DNA from: Phoronis australis
Lineage: Eukaryota > Phoronida > Phoronidae
Assembly (NCBI GenBank): GCA_002633005.1
Contig: NMRA01000077.1
Span: 604,498 to 668,497 of the forward strand
DNA length: 64,000 nt
Direction of reading: 5' to 3'
Within the stretch, counting starts at the first letter, position 1. Each line of letters begins with the position of its first letter. Below are positions 23,467 through 35,428 of the stretch, piece by piece. Both the position numbers and the translations under genes were made by a program. The notes beneath the pieces were generated by a model. That model was not told the DNA's origin, did no database searches, and saw only the letters and a list, made by a program, of their open reading frames with translations.

Positions 23467-25688
23467 AACACTTTTATTTACATTAAGATATAATATGATG
23501 CTTAATAAATTTGCAAATTAAGTCAGGAGACCTTCTAAAGGGTTTCCTGCTTATCAAGATGATCTGATTAACATAAATGAACAAATGATATGGTCAGTGG
23601 TATTGATGCTATGGTTGTTAAAGTGTTTAAAATCACCAATTTCATATCAAAAACACCAAACAATAATATTTGATGATATTTAAATTAGCTAATCTCAAGT
23701 TACGAGCATATATTGGTGGAAACATAATAGGTAAAATCAAGACAACCAATAATACCACTAGAGATCCTCCTGTGTTTAGTGTGAAAAACCTAACTCAAAT
23801 AGCCTGTCTAGTTTATAGGCCCTGAGGCTCCTGAAATGCACCGCAGCCATCTTCTGTTTCGACACAAAATTATCTGTGATTTCGGTCGCAACCACGTGAC
23901 CAGTGTTTCTATGACTGACCCTGTTTCTTAGACCATGACTGACCCTGTTTTTTGGGTTGTGAATTGTGTTTCAAAGTCACTGCAGTGCACATTAAAGTCG
24001 TAGGCCTAACTGTCAGAGTTGACTTCCATCGTACTAACAATTTCTAATAGCAAGGCCCAGGGCTTTTATTCGGAAGATGGCACATTTTTTACATTTCTGG
24101 TATCCAATGTAAGCACGGCTTACTCATTTTGGGGTATTATTCCCTGTTGCTCCCAACTTGTTGGATTCTATAGCCTAATTACAAGTTGGGAAGAACACCC
24201 CTGTAGCCAATATCTTAGACGACTGATTAACTCCATTCTGGCATTATCTCCTGTAAGATCATATCTAGCCTGATTGGGGTGTGCTGCTAAAATAAATGTT
24301 AAGTTATAACATATTTTAACATAAACCAATAGGATTTCTGAAATCCTCGTCAAATGGTGATCATGTTTAGTTTTTGAATTGCGAAGATCGCTCAACTACA
24401 ACTGAAGTTACGACAATCTATTCTTTCCGAATGTAACTTACCAATTGGCTCTGGGTTTGAGTGTGTTCTCAAGCCTGATAGATAATTGACCTGCCTGTTG
24501 TCATAACAGACAAAAGACTTTGCTTGGCAGTTAAAAAAGAAGCTAGGTGTTATCACACCCTCATAACTCTGTACCTCGGGTAAAGTCACTGAACGGAAAA
24601 ACGCCGTCATGTTCGGAAACGGGGGGCCATAGAAAATGTAAGCCTCTTAAAATAGACCATAGTGGGTGTTTGCATGGTTCCTAAATTTCTCCCGGAAATG
24701 ACTTAACGTTTAAACTGTAACTGACCTAGTGACTGAATTTAAAAGTTAAGTAAACCTTTGTTTTTGATTAACACTTGTTGTGGCTTCATTTAGGTAACTC
24801 TACAAACCATAAGAAACAATAATGTTCACATACAAAAATAGGCTTATTTGTCTCTATGGAGAAAAGTTTCCAAATATAGGCCAATGGCTGTTCATTTTGA
24901 GGTGTCTGTTTGTGTAAATTGCGAGTAATGAGTTGTGGCTTTATGAGAGTCACAGTACAAACCATTTTGTTGATGACTGTTTTGTGAGAGTCACAGGTGT
25001 GCGTGCGTGCGTGTGTGCGTGGCTAAGTACAAACCAATTTTGATGATTGCTGGTGCACTTACTGATTTATTTAATCCCTAAGTTAATAAAATGGTAAAAT
25101 CAATGAGATTAAGGACTATTATCTTTTAAAATCACTGAATTTTGTTCTGATAACATTGTATCTGTTTTACCCAATTCATTAAAAGTAACATGGGACTGGT
25201 TATATCCACCAAACTACCTGACCTATTGAGTCACTCACTTGGTCTTCATGTACTCTATACTGTTGAGAAATGAGGAGTGACTACTTCCTTGTTCGCTCCG
25301 TTTTATTGAATATTCATTTATTTCATACAGATTTCCTTAAACATCAAACGTTTTCATTGCGAACTCTCTTGAGTTCATTTCTTTTAAACTCTCTGTAGAA
25401 CACTGAGCTGATGTTCAGAGGGTAGCAATTCATAAATCATCGCCATCAAGTCCAATAACACTACACATAATACTAAACTTCATATTTAAATTCAGGATCT
25501 TGAATAGCACCATTCATTATCAAGGTGTAACTGTAATTGCTGAAAGCAAATGAAATACACAGTGTGCTACTAGGCAGTCCAACATGTGAGACAGTTACAT
25601 AATGGGAGTGGTTCAAATAACACCTCAGGTGGCAAATGCCAAAGCTACTAGGTCAAAGCCTGCTGAGATGAATTCATACTATGGTACA
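23467..25688. other. non-coding stretch, nothing firmly recognised
   Basis: Contains a short imperfect duplication near 24930-25040 (ATGAGAGTCACAG..ACAAACCA) with a GTGCGTGCGTG patch. No gene. Confidence 0.45.
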
Positions 25689-26370
25689 AATGGCCTTTCC
25701 CATTGCCTCCTAAGCTTTGGTTTGTGGGAAGACTTCGATCTTTTATCGAAGTTAACAGCGCAAATTACTCCAAAATTGAGAAGTGAATTTAACAGCGAAG
25801 TGTTGACACTTGGGAATAATGAGAACACTTAACTTCAATACCATCAGAGTTATCGGCAAGTGTCACTGCGTTCGCCAGCAGCGGGCGGTAACTGGTTTGT
25901 TAATGTTTTGTTGCAGTATTTGTTATTTTGGCAGTATAAGCATTCTGCTTCAATTTTTCCACGTGCTTGTTGGATTCTTTCCTTAATAAAGTAATCAAAA
26001 TCACTGAACATTTTGTGTACGCAAAACAAACGTTATACTACCTTTACACGGATCCATTTTTCTGTTAACTGTCGTCAATCTTCTTCATCTTCTGAAGTTG
26101 ACATCCTCGTGTCTGTGTGAGGGAAGGGGGGCGGTCCTTTCCATTTTTGATGGCAAGGACAAAACAATAAGGCATACGAATATATACTGGCCCAGTGAAG
26201 AAAATTAATTATATTTTGCTCATTGTACAGGTCAAGGTCATATTAGCGCCGCCTTGCGATAACTTCACTGAACTATAACCTCGAAGTTGATGTGAACACT
26301 CACGCTCAACTTCCGGGTCAACCATAGTTCTAGCAAATTTAACTGTATGAGAAAGGGCCTTTATACAATT
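25689..26370. mobile_element. MITE-like element related to 51767-52258
   Basis: Outer ends AAATGGCCTTTCCCAT and the reverse complement of GAGAAAGGGCCTTTATA are imperfect inverted repeats about 680 bp apart. Internal GAAGTTAACAGCGC, GATAACTTC and AACCTCGAAGTTGATG blocks resemble the GATAACTTCGATGAG..GAAGTTGATCG part of the element at 51.8-52.3 kb. No coding capacity. Confidence 0.4.
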
Positions 26371-27525
26371 TTTATATGCGATTAACACCTATATCTTGAG
26401 TTTTCAAGGGAGTCACCTGAAGTTTTTAGAATAATTAAAGCGGCAATAATCTTCAAACACTCTACTGCATGTTCATGAACATGAATTGTAGTACCGTGTA
26501 GCTTTTATGCCATGGGCCTGTTTCATACAAGAATGTTTGTCAAAGTTGCTCATTTTTCTATTTTTCAAATCCTGATTACTTTAATTGCTGCAAATAATGT
26601 AAACTTATGACATATGTTTTTGATGACGTCTACGCAATACAAACTAAGGTACTAGCAGTCTAATAAGACTTTCTTAGTCTTTGTGTTGAATAAAAGAACT
26701 CACTAGAATGCCATATTGGGTACTAAAGCCTGAACAACAACAAATTGTGTATGTTAGGCTGTTGCATATTTGTGGCTTATGGTAAAATCTCACTAATTTC
26801 AGACAAACATGGTTTCCAGAGTTGTCCTTTTTATTTTAAACTTAATGTGCTTCTAACAAATTTCTTAAGAGTGCTCACATATTTTCAAAACACTGTCTGA
26901 TGGTAGATATGGTATTTTGAAAATGAAAAGCATTAATTTGGTGTGACAGATCTTTCATGGAAAAGTGATAAAATACTGGTAATTGTCACTTATGTCGGCC
27001 ATATTGTACCCTGAATTGTTGTTATCGTGCTGTGAGTTACAAGTCAGTGCTGCTCTATCTTCTTAACTGGTATGAGTGTGGGTTGAGCAAGCTCCTTCCT
27101 TATTTGTCTGTTTACACCCACCATTGTGGCACATTAGTACCACTTAACACTCTGTGTGAACTAACCAGGTGCTCTGATGATGTCAGTCTCAGTGTTTTGT
27201 GCAGGGACACGAAAACAAATTGATTCTTAGAAGTATTCGCTTTATCGACTGTTTAATTCAGTGAACTGGTAAACGTTGTTCTTCCATGCGTCCAGAAATG
27301 CTCATTTCACAACATATTGAATCAATTTAATCTTGTTTTGCATTTAAAGACAAATGGAATAATTGCGAAAGGTGATGGTTTGTAAAAGAATTGTAAATAT
27401 TTGACAAAGCAGGATCTTATTGACTAGTCTTCATATTTTGCCAGATATCTTCAAAATTACTTTTGCCTATCTTCCATTAGTTTGATCATGTGACCACGCC
27501 TTTTTATGCGGCCGTGCCCACATAT
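26371..27525. other. non-coding stretch, nothing recognised
   Basis: No gene or repeat landmark recognised. Confidence 0.5.
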
Positions 27526-27880
27526 TTATACGTGGACACATTATGCCATCGTCTCTGTCCGTCCGTCTGTCCGTCGGGCATCCGTCCGTCCGGCGTCCGT
27601 CCGTCCGGCGTCCGCTGCTCTATCTCCAAAACGCCTTGACGTATGTTCATGAAATTTTGCACATGTGTTCCTTTCATGGATGGGACGGCATGAGTGAACT
27701 TTCGGACGAATCCGACTACCAGTGTGCCCCCTAGTGGCAATTTTAGTTTTTTCGTTTACCTCTACATCTTCAAAAGTTTCAACGGATTTTTATAAAATTT
27801 AGTATATAGGCACCTATTAGTGAGATGACGCTATCCTGCCGTTTTCAAAAATGTTGCCTCATGATGCCAGTGAACATGTT
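27526..27880 (+). repeat. family C repeat, 5'-end copy
   Basis: Opens with ACGTGGACACATTATGCC, then CCGTCCGTCCGT-type repeats, then CTGCTCTATCTCCAAAACGC and ATGTTCATGAAATTTTGCACA, and the box TGTGCCCCCTAGTGGCAATT. It matches 59863-60130 closely and stops inside the second monomer. The box at 27726-27737 is a CTCF-consensus-like site on the minus strand. Confidence 0.8.
27726..27737 (-). promoter_or_regulatory. CTCF-consensus-like motif
   Basis: Minus-strand reading CCACTAGGGGGC fits the CCASYAGRKGGC core of the bilaterian CTCF motif and is followed by ACA. Sequence match only; binding is not shown. Confidence 0.35.
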
Positions 27881-28316
27881 ATTTTGGATGCTGATGATGG
27901 CAAGCTAAATTCTTAAATTCCAACTTTCAGGACCAGGAAACATCTTAATTCTGACGGAGGTTAACATGTAAATATTCATTTGCAGAGCTCCAATCATTGT
28001 TATCACCAATACTCTTTTGCATCAGATGGTGACTGTGTCTGTGTTTCATCACTTGTTGCTGGGCCTAGCTAGGTGGCCACTGTGTTCTCTCAATTCTGAT
28101 GATGGTGTTTAAATAAAGAACACCAAAACATGTCAAGCCATTTTAAATCCATTCTTGTTTTTATTAACAATTTAGACATAAAATTTAGAAAAATGTGAAT
28201 CCTATTGTGACATATTATTATCAAAAAAACATTGAAGAGCAATTGACTTTCAATCAAAAAACGTCAGTTTTTGGCCATAGAAAGTTTAAAAAACGGACAA
28301 TCACCATTCATTCAGC

Positions 28317-28344
28317 GTTTCGTCTATTCATAAGACATCATCAG
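28317..28344 (-). ncRNA. hammerhead-ribozyme-like core
   Basis: On the minus strand: CTGATGA, then T, a GTCT stem, TATGAAT loop, AGAC, then GAAAC. CTGATGA and GAAA are the invariant hammerhead core strands, separated by a stem II of 4 bp (an extra T is unpaired). It lies just downstream of a Penelope-like reading-frame tail on the same strand, which is where such ribozymes occur in Penelope-like elements. The helix III partner and cleavage site are not evident, so this copy may be incomplete. Confidence 0.45.
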
Positions 28345-28349
28345 GATAA

Positions 28350-28550
28350 TTATATACAATAAGACAGCGAGTGTGGACAGGCAACATCCTTGTAGTAGTG
28401 AAATGAGAGTAGCAAGAGATACAAGGAATAGTAAGTAGGCCATAGTTGCAGGGTCACTGAGCTCTGCATGTTATTCAGAGAATCAGTAGCATGCTGGTCC
28501 TGAATGGCCAATGACTCTTTAATAGGCATTGTGTTTACAACAATCATCAA
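28350..28550 (-). pseudogene. Penelope-like element, C-terminal tail (minus copy)
   Basis: Open frame ending at 28350 contains IKESLAIQDQHAT..LNNMQSSVTLQLW. The K-E-[SA]-x-x-I...LN...L pattern is what follows the GIY-YIG endonuclease at the end of Penelope-like ORFs. The frame is short, 5' truncated and lies in an inverted duplication with 28599-28717. A hammerhead-like motif follows on the same strand. An inactive remnant. Confidence 0.55.
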
Positions 28551-28598
28551 ATCAGTTCAGTTACTATTACCTGTAGAGAACCTATAAAGGAATTACTG

Positions 28599-28717
28599 TA
28601 CATTAAAGAGTCATTGGCCATTCAGGACCAGCATGGTACTAATTCTCTGAATATCATGCAGAGCTCAGTGACCCTGCAACTATGGCGATGACCTACTTAC
28701 TATTCCCTGTATCTATT
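28599..28717 (+). pseudogene. Penelope-like element, C-terminal tail (plus copy)
   Basis: Inverted copy of 28417-28531. On the + strand it reads YIKESLAIQDQHG..SLNIMQSSVTLQLWR and stops at 28689-28691. Together with the minus copy it forms two 5'-truncated elements arranged head to head, about 70 bp apart. Confidence 0.55.
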
Positions 28718-29329
28718 TATCTTGAGGTATGTTAGACTGTTTTTTATTTGGTTTAGCCAGTGGGAAACCACCTTTTGACCTTGGATGTCTTTGACCTTTT
28801 AAATGCCGTTGGGAGACTAAAATTATTTTTCAATTTGAAATGGATGCCTTTGCATATTTGACGCCCGAGTTAGTCAGAGATCAGTCATGGGTGGTGGTCA
28901 TTTATGCCAAAACGTGCAACAATTAAAGGGACACTTACCAAGTTTAGAGGTACAGAGCTGGACTTTCCTAGGTTTATTACCTTACATTGGTTCAATTTCA
29001 ATGGGATCCAAAGTTTATCCCTTCCATCTCCCACTCTTATACATTACTATAACATCACACACGTTGCTGACATCAGACGCAGACTAAATTGGACAATCGC
29101 AAATGTTGGTGAATGAATGCCTATCTTTGGGTAACACAGGGTCAATAGGTAACTAAAGGGAAATAGACAGATTGTAGGGACTCTGGCATCAGTCGTCATA
29201 GACATGTAACAGAAGTTGGTCTGTCTATGATGATAGGTGGCACAACAGGCAAATCTACTACGTTGTCTATGTATAGGACGCGTTGCTGGTGAACTGTCAT
29301 GTTGGTCTGTCTATGATGACAGTGGCGGA

Positions 29330-31702
29330 TCTATGGGGGGGAGGGGTTCAGGGGGTTTAAACCCCCCCCTCGAGCCAGGACCCAAAAATTAGAAAAAAAA
29401 CCAAAAACGTCTCCAGCAACACAAAAACGGCACCGCCAGCGTGTGTAAACCCCAAGTAAACCAACTTGGAAAAAAACGAAGGGGGGTTCACTCTAAAAAT
29501 AAATTTTTTTTGCATTGTAAATTGCTGTTATGAAAATCAACGCGTTTCGAGTCTTCGTGGCTCGTCGGCAAAACCCCGGAGATCAATTATGCACGCGCTT
29601 GAAAAAACTCGTTTTTACAAAGAATTGCTATTGTGGCCTGCGCTGTGGTGTGGTCGCGAGTCTGTTTGAAGATGCACTCTAACAAGTTATGTCTATACAA
29701 GGAATGACCAAGGGGGCACTCACATTGACAAAATGACCACATTCGCGAACAGTGTACAGTACCAGAACTTGCGGGGAGGCTGTATTTTCACAACAAAGTC
29801 TTGCAGGAGTCGTGCGATGTTCAACGGGCCTCCTAAGGAGCCCTAGTGCCGACCTCAACACCTATCGTCTTTCTACCTGCAATAAGCACCAATGCCGTTT
29901 TCTATACTGGGAATTTCCGCAGAAAGACCCACCCGAAGAAACGTCCATGCCCATGGGCATTTATTTGATGTTAGTACTTCGGGTTTCAAGCGTTCAGACA
30001 TTGGGACGGTTATTTCAAAAATTGCAAGAGATGCAAATGGGTCCTGGGATACATCGTCGAGGTTTGAAGTAGTCCGTGATGAACGGATCGAATTTAGTTG
30101 CGCATGCTGTAAGTCTATTGAATAGACTTGGTTATCTCAGGGGGCTTAGTGCCAACTGAGCTGCGAAATGGGATGCTGACAATGCAGAGGCGTACAAGCT
30201 CATTGGCACAGCAGTTGACGAAGTGCAAGCGTTGGGAACAAACGTCGAAGATACCTGGGTAGAATGGTTCCAAGAGCAGCAAACCATTGGATCCGATGTA
30301 CACATTCCTCGGCAGTCTAGACAACAGAAAGATAGGATCAACGTTCCCGGAGAAACACCCAGGCAATAAGTTATAATTATACACAGTTCGTAATAATGTC
30401 TGTTTTTTATGCTTGTGTACAATGAAAAAGGAATAGAAATTATTTTTGGACATGCCAAATTTACCCAGTACAGCAGAGAGTCTACAAGAGCACAGAAACT
30501 GATTCTGGCTTGTATTTCCACTTGAGTCTATCTTCTTTATATCCAAAATCTATTTCACGTAGTGCGTAGTTAAATCTGCACTCAATACTTGTTTCTTCCA
30601 GTGAGTACTACAGAAGGGTGCGAAAACCCTTCCTAGACAACCTCTTGCAGCAGTTGACCATCAGATGTATGAACTATACGTATGAGCATGCACTGGGGAT
30701 TAAAAAGTGTCTAGAGAGAGGTTTTCAATTCAAATTTTCTCGCGACGGACCAGGCCAGCTTGATTTGTGTAGAGAGAGTTTCAGTGTACTTCTGATCCCT
30801 CGGCGAACCAGACTTGTGATGTCTTTTACCAAAGTGTGCTTTGTTAAACTTTTTATCTCAGCCAGTAATGTTTGGTCCCGGGACAGATCGACTATTTTTA
30901 TAGGGATAACAACCACAGTTGTACTTTTGATCTCGTGACGGACCAGGCAAGAGTTTTTGTGTACTCTCAGTGTACATCTGGTCCCTATGTGAACTGCTCC
31001 TGTATATCTTTTCACCACGGTGTAGGCCTACAGAATGTTTTGGTTTCGTGAAACTGTTTTCAGTTGATTTGTTTCCTGATACATTTGACGTTTTTCAGTT
31101 GTTGTCAACGTGATTCAGCTTAATAAAGTGATACCTAAATGTTTTTGTCGCTTTTAATAATAGACTATGAATTACTGAGAGCACCATCGTTCGCCAGTTT
31201 TTCTCGTAACGAGACCGAACACATGTTTATTTCCGGTCAGTACAGGTCTTCGTTGCGATCATCTGATATTCAAGTTTTTACGCCCCGTCGGTGCTCCTTA
31301 TGCTCTTGAATATTTGGTAGTTGTCTAAACCCCTGTATACACACCACACTTTTTCGTATGCTAAAAAAGCGCGTGTAAGCACATGTTCCAACAAAAGTTT
31401 TTGCTGGTGGTGTGACTCATACCCAGATGTGCACAATATGGTTTCACGAAACTTATGAGCTAAGTTCATGTGACGAAATCGAGAAGGGTTTTTAATTATC
31501 TTAAGAAAAACTCCATAGACATGTTAAGTGCCAGAAACATACCAGGATGCATGGAAATTTCACTGTTTGTCTACAAAAATAAAACGTTATCTTACGTAAA
31601 CCCCCCTCCCAACCTCCCACCCCACTCGGCGCCACGCGCCTTGGATTCGACCTTTGCGGGAATCCTAAACCCCCCCTGACTGAAAACGTAGATCCGCCAC
31701 TG
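29330..31702 (+). mobile_element. hAT-like DNA transposon, 2.37 kb
   Basis: Perfect 14-bp terminal inverted repeats CAGTGGCGGATCTA at both ends, flanked by a GATGA direct duplication (29325-29329 and 31703-31707). An empty-site relative survives next door (TCTATGATGATAGG near 29235), which supports a 5-bp duplication rather than the usual 8 bp of hAT elements. G-runs follow the left repeat and C-runs precede the right one. Transposase remnants are at 30160-30369 and 30602-30740. Confidence 0.75.
30160..30740 (+). pseudogene. hAT-like transposase remnant (two coding blocks)
   Basis: Block 1 (30160-30369) is an open frame of 69 codons ending RQSRQQKDRINVPGETP; block 2 (from 30602) reads EYYRRVRKPFLDNLLQQL. 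Joined in this order they match the R-x-x-x-R-x-NVP-x-x-[TS]P-x-x-YYRR-x-x-x-PFLD-x-x-x-x-L stretch found before the C-terminal dimerisation domain of ZMYM-type hAT transposases. They are separated by 239 bp that ends in a good acceptor (TTTCTTCCAG, AG at 30600-30601); the donor side would be GC rather than GT, so this is either a GC-AG intron or a decayed one. The N-terminal zinc finger and the catalytic region are not recognisable, so the copy is presumably inactive. Confidence 0.6.
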
Positions 31703-31855
31703 GATGATAGGTGGCACAAATCTACTACGTTGTCTGTGTATAGGACGCGTTGCTGGTGAACTGTCATGTTGGTCTGATGTGTTTTGCGTATCATGTATGT
31801 AACTTCACAAATCATAATTTAAGGATGTTTAACCTTGTGCTTAGCCCTTTAAGGT

Positions 31856-34108
31856 GGTTGTTAGATCCAGAAATCCCTTAGATGAAATTTTATTTCACTG
31901 AATATTTGACTGATGGGTCTATGTTTAGTGTAGATGTATTTTATAGTTTTAAATGTTCGTTAAAATCTTTAGATAAGATAGTAAAACAGAGGAGGTAATC
32001 CTGTTCCTTTAAAATAAATATGAGCTGAGTGATCTCAGTTGCTGATAAATAATAAATGAAGGATCTTCGTTGTGGTCTTTGGTTGTATACATTGAAATTT
32101 GCATTACCTGCTGCTTAATTAATCACATTGTGTTTTTGTCACTTTGCACTTCAAATGCCAATATGTAGCTACTAACAAATGATAAGCCAAATTTACATTA
32201 AAAATCACGTTTTCAAGGCAAAAACTGTACATGACTCGTCCTTTCTCAAAATACTTATTTTAATGGCAGCTAAATTAAATCCTTTGTGGAAGGACAATTG
32301 GTTTCTTTATTCAAACTTGATTTCATAAACCTTTTAAACTGAAAGACTATTTATAAGTTCAAATTCTGACTTATGATTCCTTTTCAAGGAAATGCATGAG
32401 ATATCAGCGAAGATTTTATGAATGATTCGAAATCCTTAGAAAAAAAAACAACTGGCACATTATTGACATCATCCTATGATTTTGCACCTTAATTCTTATG
32501 GGAGTTGGGCCTTATGTAGACTTGCCACAAGTTTTTCTTGTAACTTTTAGTTTTCACACATCTGTTTCAAATGATTGATACCTGTTAAAGCCTATCTTGA
32601 ACGGTAGCACTTGTAAATTTGGATCCTACAGTATATCAAGAGCATCGCTCTGAGCCCACTAGTTCCATAAATTGTCAAATGTTACGAACTGTTCGGTGTA
32701 TTGGTTGGCTTTTGTCTACGTCACTGCAAGAATCACCTTTTAATTCAAACATCTGCAAATGATATCCCGGCACAGGCAGTGGTGTTCTATTCAGACCGCT
32801 ATTCATTACAACTATCGACCTTTTGTTGTTTGAGCACGAATCTTTTGGTGATGCAGTATGGCGTGAAAAGGCAGCTTCACCTATCATTTGACGGGCCTAC
32901 ATTTACGTGATTAAACTAGCGTTTCCTTGTTTTACTAAGGCTTTGCTAGGAGTACCTAGTTTGCCCAAAACATTTAAAATAACAAAATACTGTTGCAGTT
33001 ACTAAGTATGTCACAAACAGATAAACACAACAGTGGGACAGTGAAACAGGTTACCCAACTTATTCATCTCACAGGATAAGCCTGGATCAGGATATCATGG
33101 CTGCCTGTCAATTGTTGCTCAGCTGTAGAAGAATAAGGCTTAACAAAATGACAAGTTGAGTGGAATAAAACAAATTTATTGCTCAATCACCATTTTAGTG
33201 AAAGACCAAACTAAATACACAGGAAAAATTAAGAAATGTCAAATTTATGAAGTCTAATACATCTGTACACCTTAATTTTGACCGCCTAAAATAAACATAC
33301 AAATCCTCAGTGAGTGCAAAAATACTGTTCAGTCTTAGTTGACAGTAAGAAAACAATTGCGGACTTTTTCATTACATGCTCCCTCTAGAGTGGTAAGAGT
33401 GAGAAAGTGACTTCTGTTTGATTCCACCTCAGATTCTGTAGACAAAAATTCACTGCTACACTGTGGTTCATTATTTTAAAATCGGAGGAATAAATTTCAC
33501 TGTCGAACCCTCACAGTGTTTGATTTGGTTAAGTTCACTTATTTATATGATCTTTGACATGGGCTGGGCTTGAAGACCTACCCAGTAATCGTAGTCAGGC
33601 AGGACAGTAATTTTCATTATGGCAGCTATTTTGAAACTGGTACAACTGACACAGTAGACTGTGGACAGGATCTCTGGAAAATGGTCAATCTTACACCTTA
33701 CTACATATTCACTTGTAAAAGATGCCACCCCATTATATCACACAAGACCTAAGGTAATACCTTCCCAGGGTTATGTAGGACCATGGAAAAATGTCCAGAT
33801 TTAATTAATTTATGAATGTCATATCTTAGATATGACTGGAATTTTGTTCTCAAATATAGTGTTAGGAATTGTTTTCAAAATGTTGAACTTTGACGTGAGG
33901 GCTGTCAAAAACTAGATTTTTATTATAAAACCCAAAATTTGCATAGAAAAATGAAATGCAGTATTTTTGTGATTTCATCTTGAACATTTATATCAAACAT
34001 CGTTTTACTTTGAATCTACCTTTCTACATGGTTAAATTTCTCTAAAATACATGGTCACATGACTCGATTGGTATAAAACAAAAAATTCTACAGGCTTCCT
34101 ACTTACAG
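31856..34108. other. non-coding stretch, nothing recognised
   Basis: AT-rich; small open frames only. No exon, RNA gene or transposon terminus identified. Confidence 0.5.
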
Positions 34109-34287
34109 AAAATATATACTTTTGTCATAAAATATATACTTTTGTCATAAAATGTATACTTTTGTCATAAAATGTATACTTTTGTCATAAAATGTATACT
34201 TTTGTCATAAAATGTATACTTTTGTCATAAAATGTATACTTTTGTCATAAAATGTATACTTTTGTCATAAAATGTATACTTTTGTCA
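34109..34287 (+). repeat. 20-bp minisatellite, 9 units
   Basis: Nine 20-bp units AAAATGTATACTTTTGTCAT; the first two have ATATA and the other seven GTATA. Units are otherwise identical, indicating recent expansion. Confidence 0.93.
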
Positions 34288-34774
34288 AATCTACAGTATT
34301 GTAGATATTTGTCTAAGTACACAGACTTTTGAATACTTAGCCTTAAACTACTTGCACAACTGGAAAACTGTCTTGGAAATGTCAGTGGACTTACTGAGTA
34401 CTAAACAGAGTTATGCAGTTCTAATCAATAGGTAATTGGAAGATGTTCTGCTGACTTTGTTTGATTTTGCTTCTGATCTATTTATGTTACATCACCTGTC
34501 TTGGAGCAAGGTTCCAACAGACCACTTGGGAATATTAGAGATATGGTGGTAAGAGCCTAGTCCTGAAATACCATAAGGCCCCTCTGATTCTGTCGTATTT
34601 ACCCACAATGCTGTGTATCAATGGATTCTTTCACCACAGCTGTGTACTGCTACTGAACTGACAAGAATTATTATTTAATGCAACAGAAGTTATACGAACA
34701 ATAGTGGCACAAAAAACTGACAAACTTGGGTGGGTTTTGGGCACCTCGGTGTCAGGACAAAAACGTTTTGCCCT

Positions 34775-35405
34775 GTAGAGGGCGCATTATAGAACCAATT
34801 ACTTCAAAGTTTTCCATGTGTTAGTTTTCTGTAAGTAGCTATTATCAAGTGCTGCTTAAAGTTGTCTTCGAAATGGTGGATCTGATGCATTTTTCGTCAT
34901 TTTCAATGCCATTTTGAACAGGAAGAGCAAATAACGTGAATTTTTTGCTTGTGTTTTCTTTAAGGTATACTCTTTCTAAATATTTTTTTCTCAGACCTAC
35001 CTTTTTTGAGTTATTTGACTTTCAATTTAAAAAAAATGCAAAATTTGATTTTTTTTAGAAAATTTTGTGGAATTTTGTGAAACTACTTTATTAGATAGAG
35101 TTTTGAACTGGCTTTCAGAAGACATTTTCCATTTTTCGCTAGGATATCTCGTTTTTAAATTATCCGTAGTTTTCTAATGACGTTCCTTTCTTTACTGAAT
35201 TTTGCTGCGCTTTTGTTGGTTTACCTTCTATTGAACAAGGCTATATTTCTAACTCATTTCTGACATCTTCATTCCTCATATGATTGTTATTGGCATGTTC
35301 ATCTTGCCACCATCATCATCATCATCATCATCATTGTCATTATCTCTATTTTCGTCTATTCATTCAATTTCGCCAAGTGTTGTTCTTCCGAGCGCTTTCA
35401 TTTTT
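34775..35405 (+). repeat. family B repeat, diverged copy
   Basis: Same order of blocks as the young copies but with many substitutions and deletions: AAAACGTTTTGCCCTGTAGAGGGCGCATTAT, AAATGGTGGATCTG, GAGTTATTTGACTTT, GGCTTTCAGAAGA, GCCACCATCATCATC and AATTTCGCCAAGTGTTGTTC..GAGCGCTTTCATT. An older insertion than those at 20.4 and 38.7 kb. Confidence 0.8.
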
Positions 35406-35428
35406 AATATCGGTTAATATGTAGAAAC

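Larger units (their letters stand above)
28921..31855. mobile_element. inverted-repeat element split by the hAT-like insertion
   Basis: Left terminus ATTAAAGGGACACTTACCAAG; right terminus GCTTAGCCCTTTAAGGTGG in inverse. The parts outside the hAT-like insertion (28921-29329 and 31703-31855) match the second copy at 50360-50690: CTGACATCAGAC, GTTGCTGGTGA, ATCATGTATG.AACTT and ATCATAATTTAA. An internal 90-bp segment (GATAGGTGGCACAA..GTTGGTCTG) is tandemly duplicated, and the insertion lies between the two duplicates. Confidence 0.6.

Noticed and set aside
27543-27734. Small Arg/Pro/Ser-rich proteins from the CCGTCC tract
   Set aside because: Simple-repeat translation at the start of family C.
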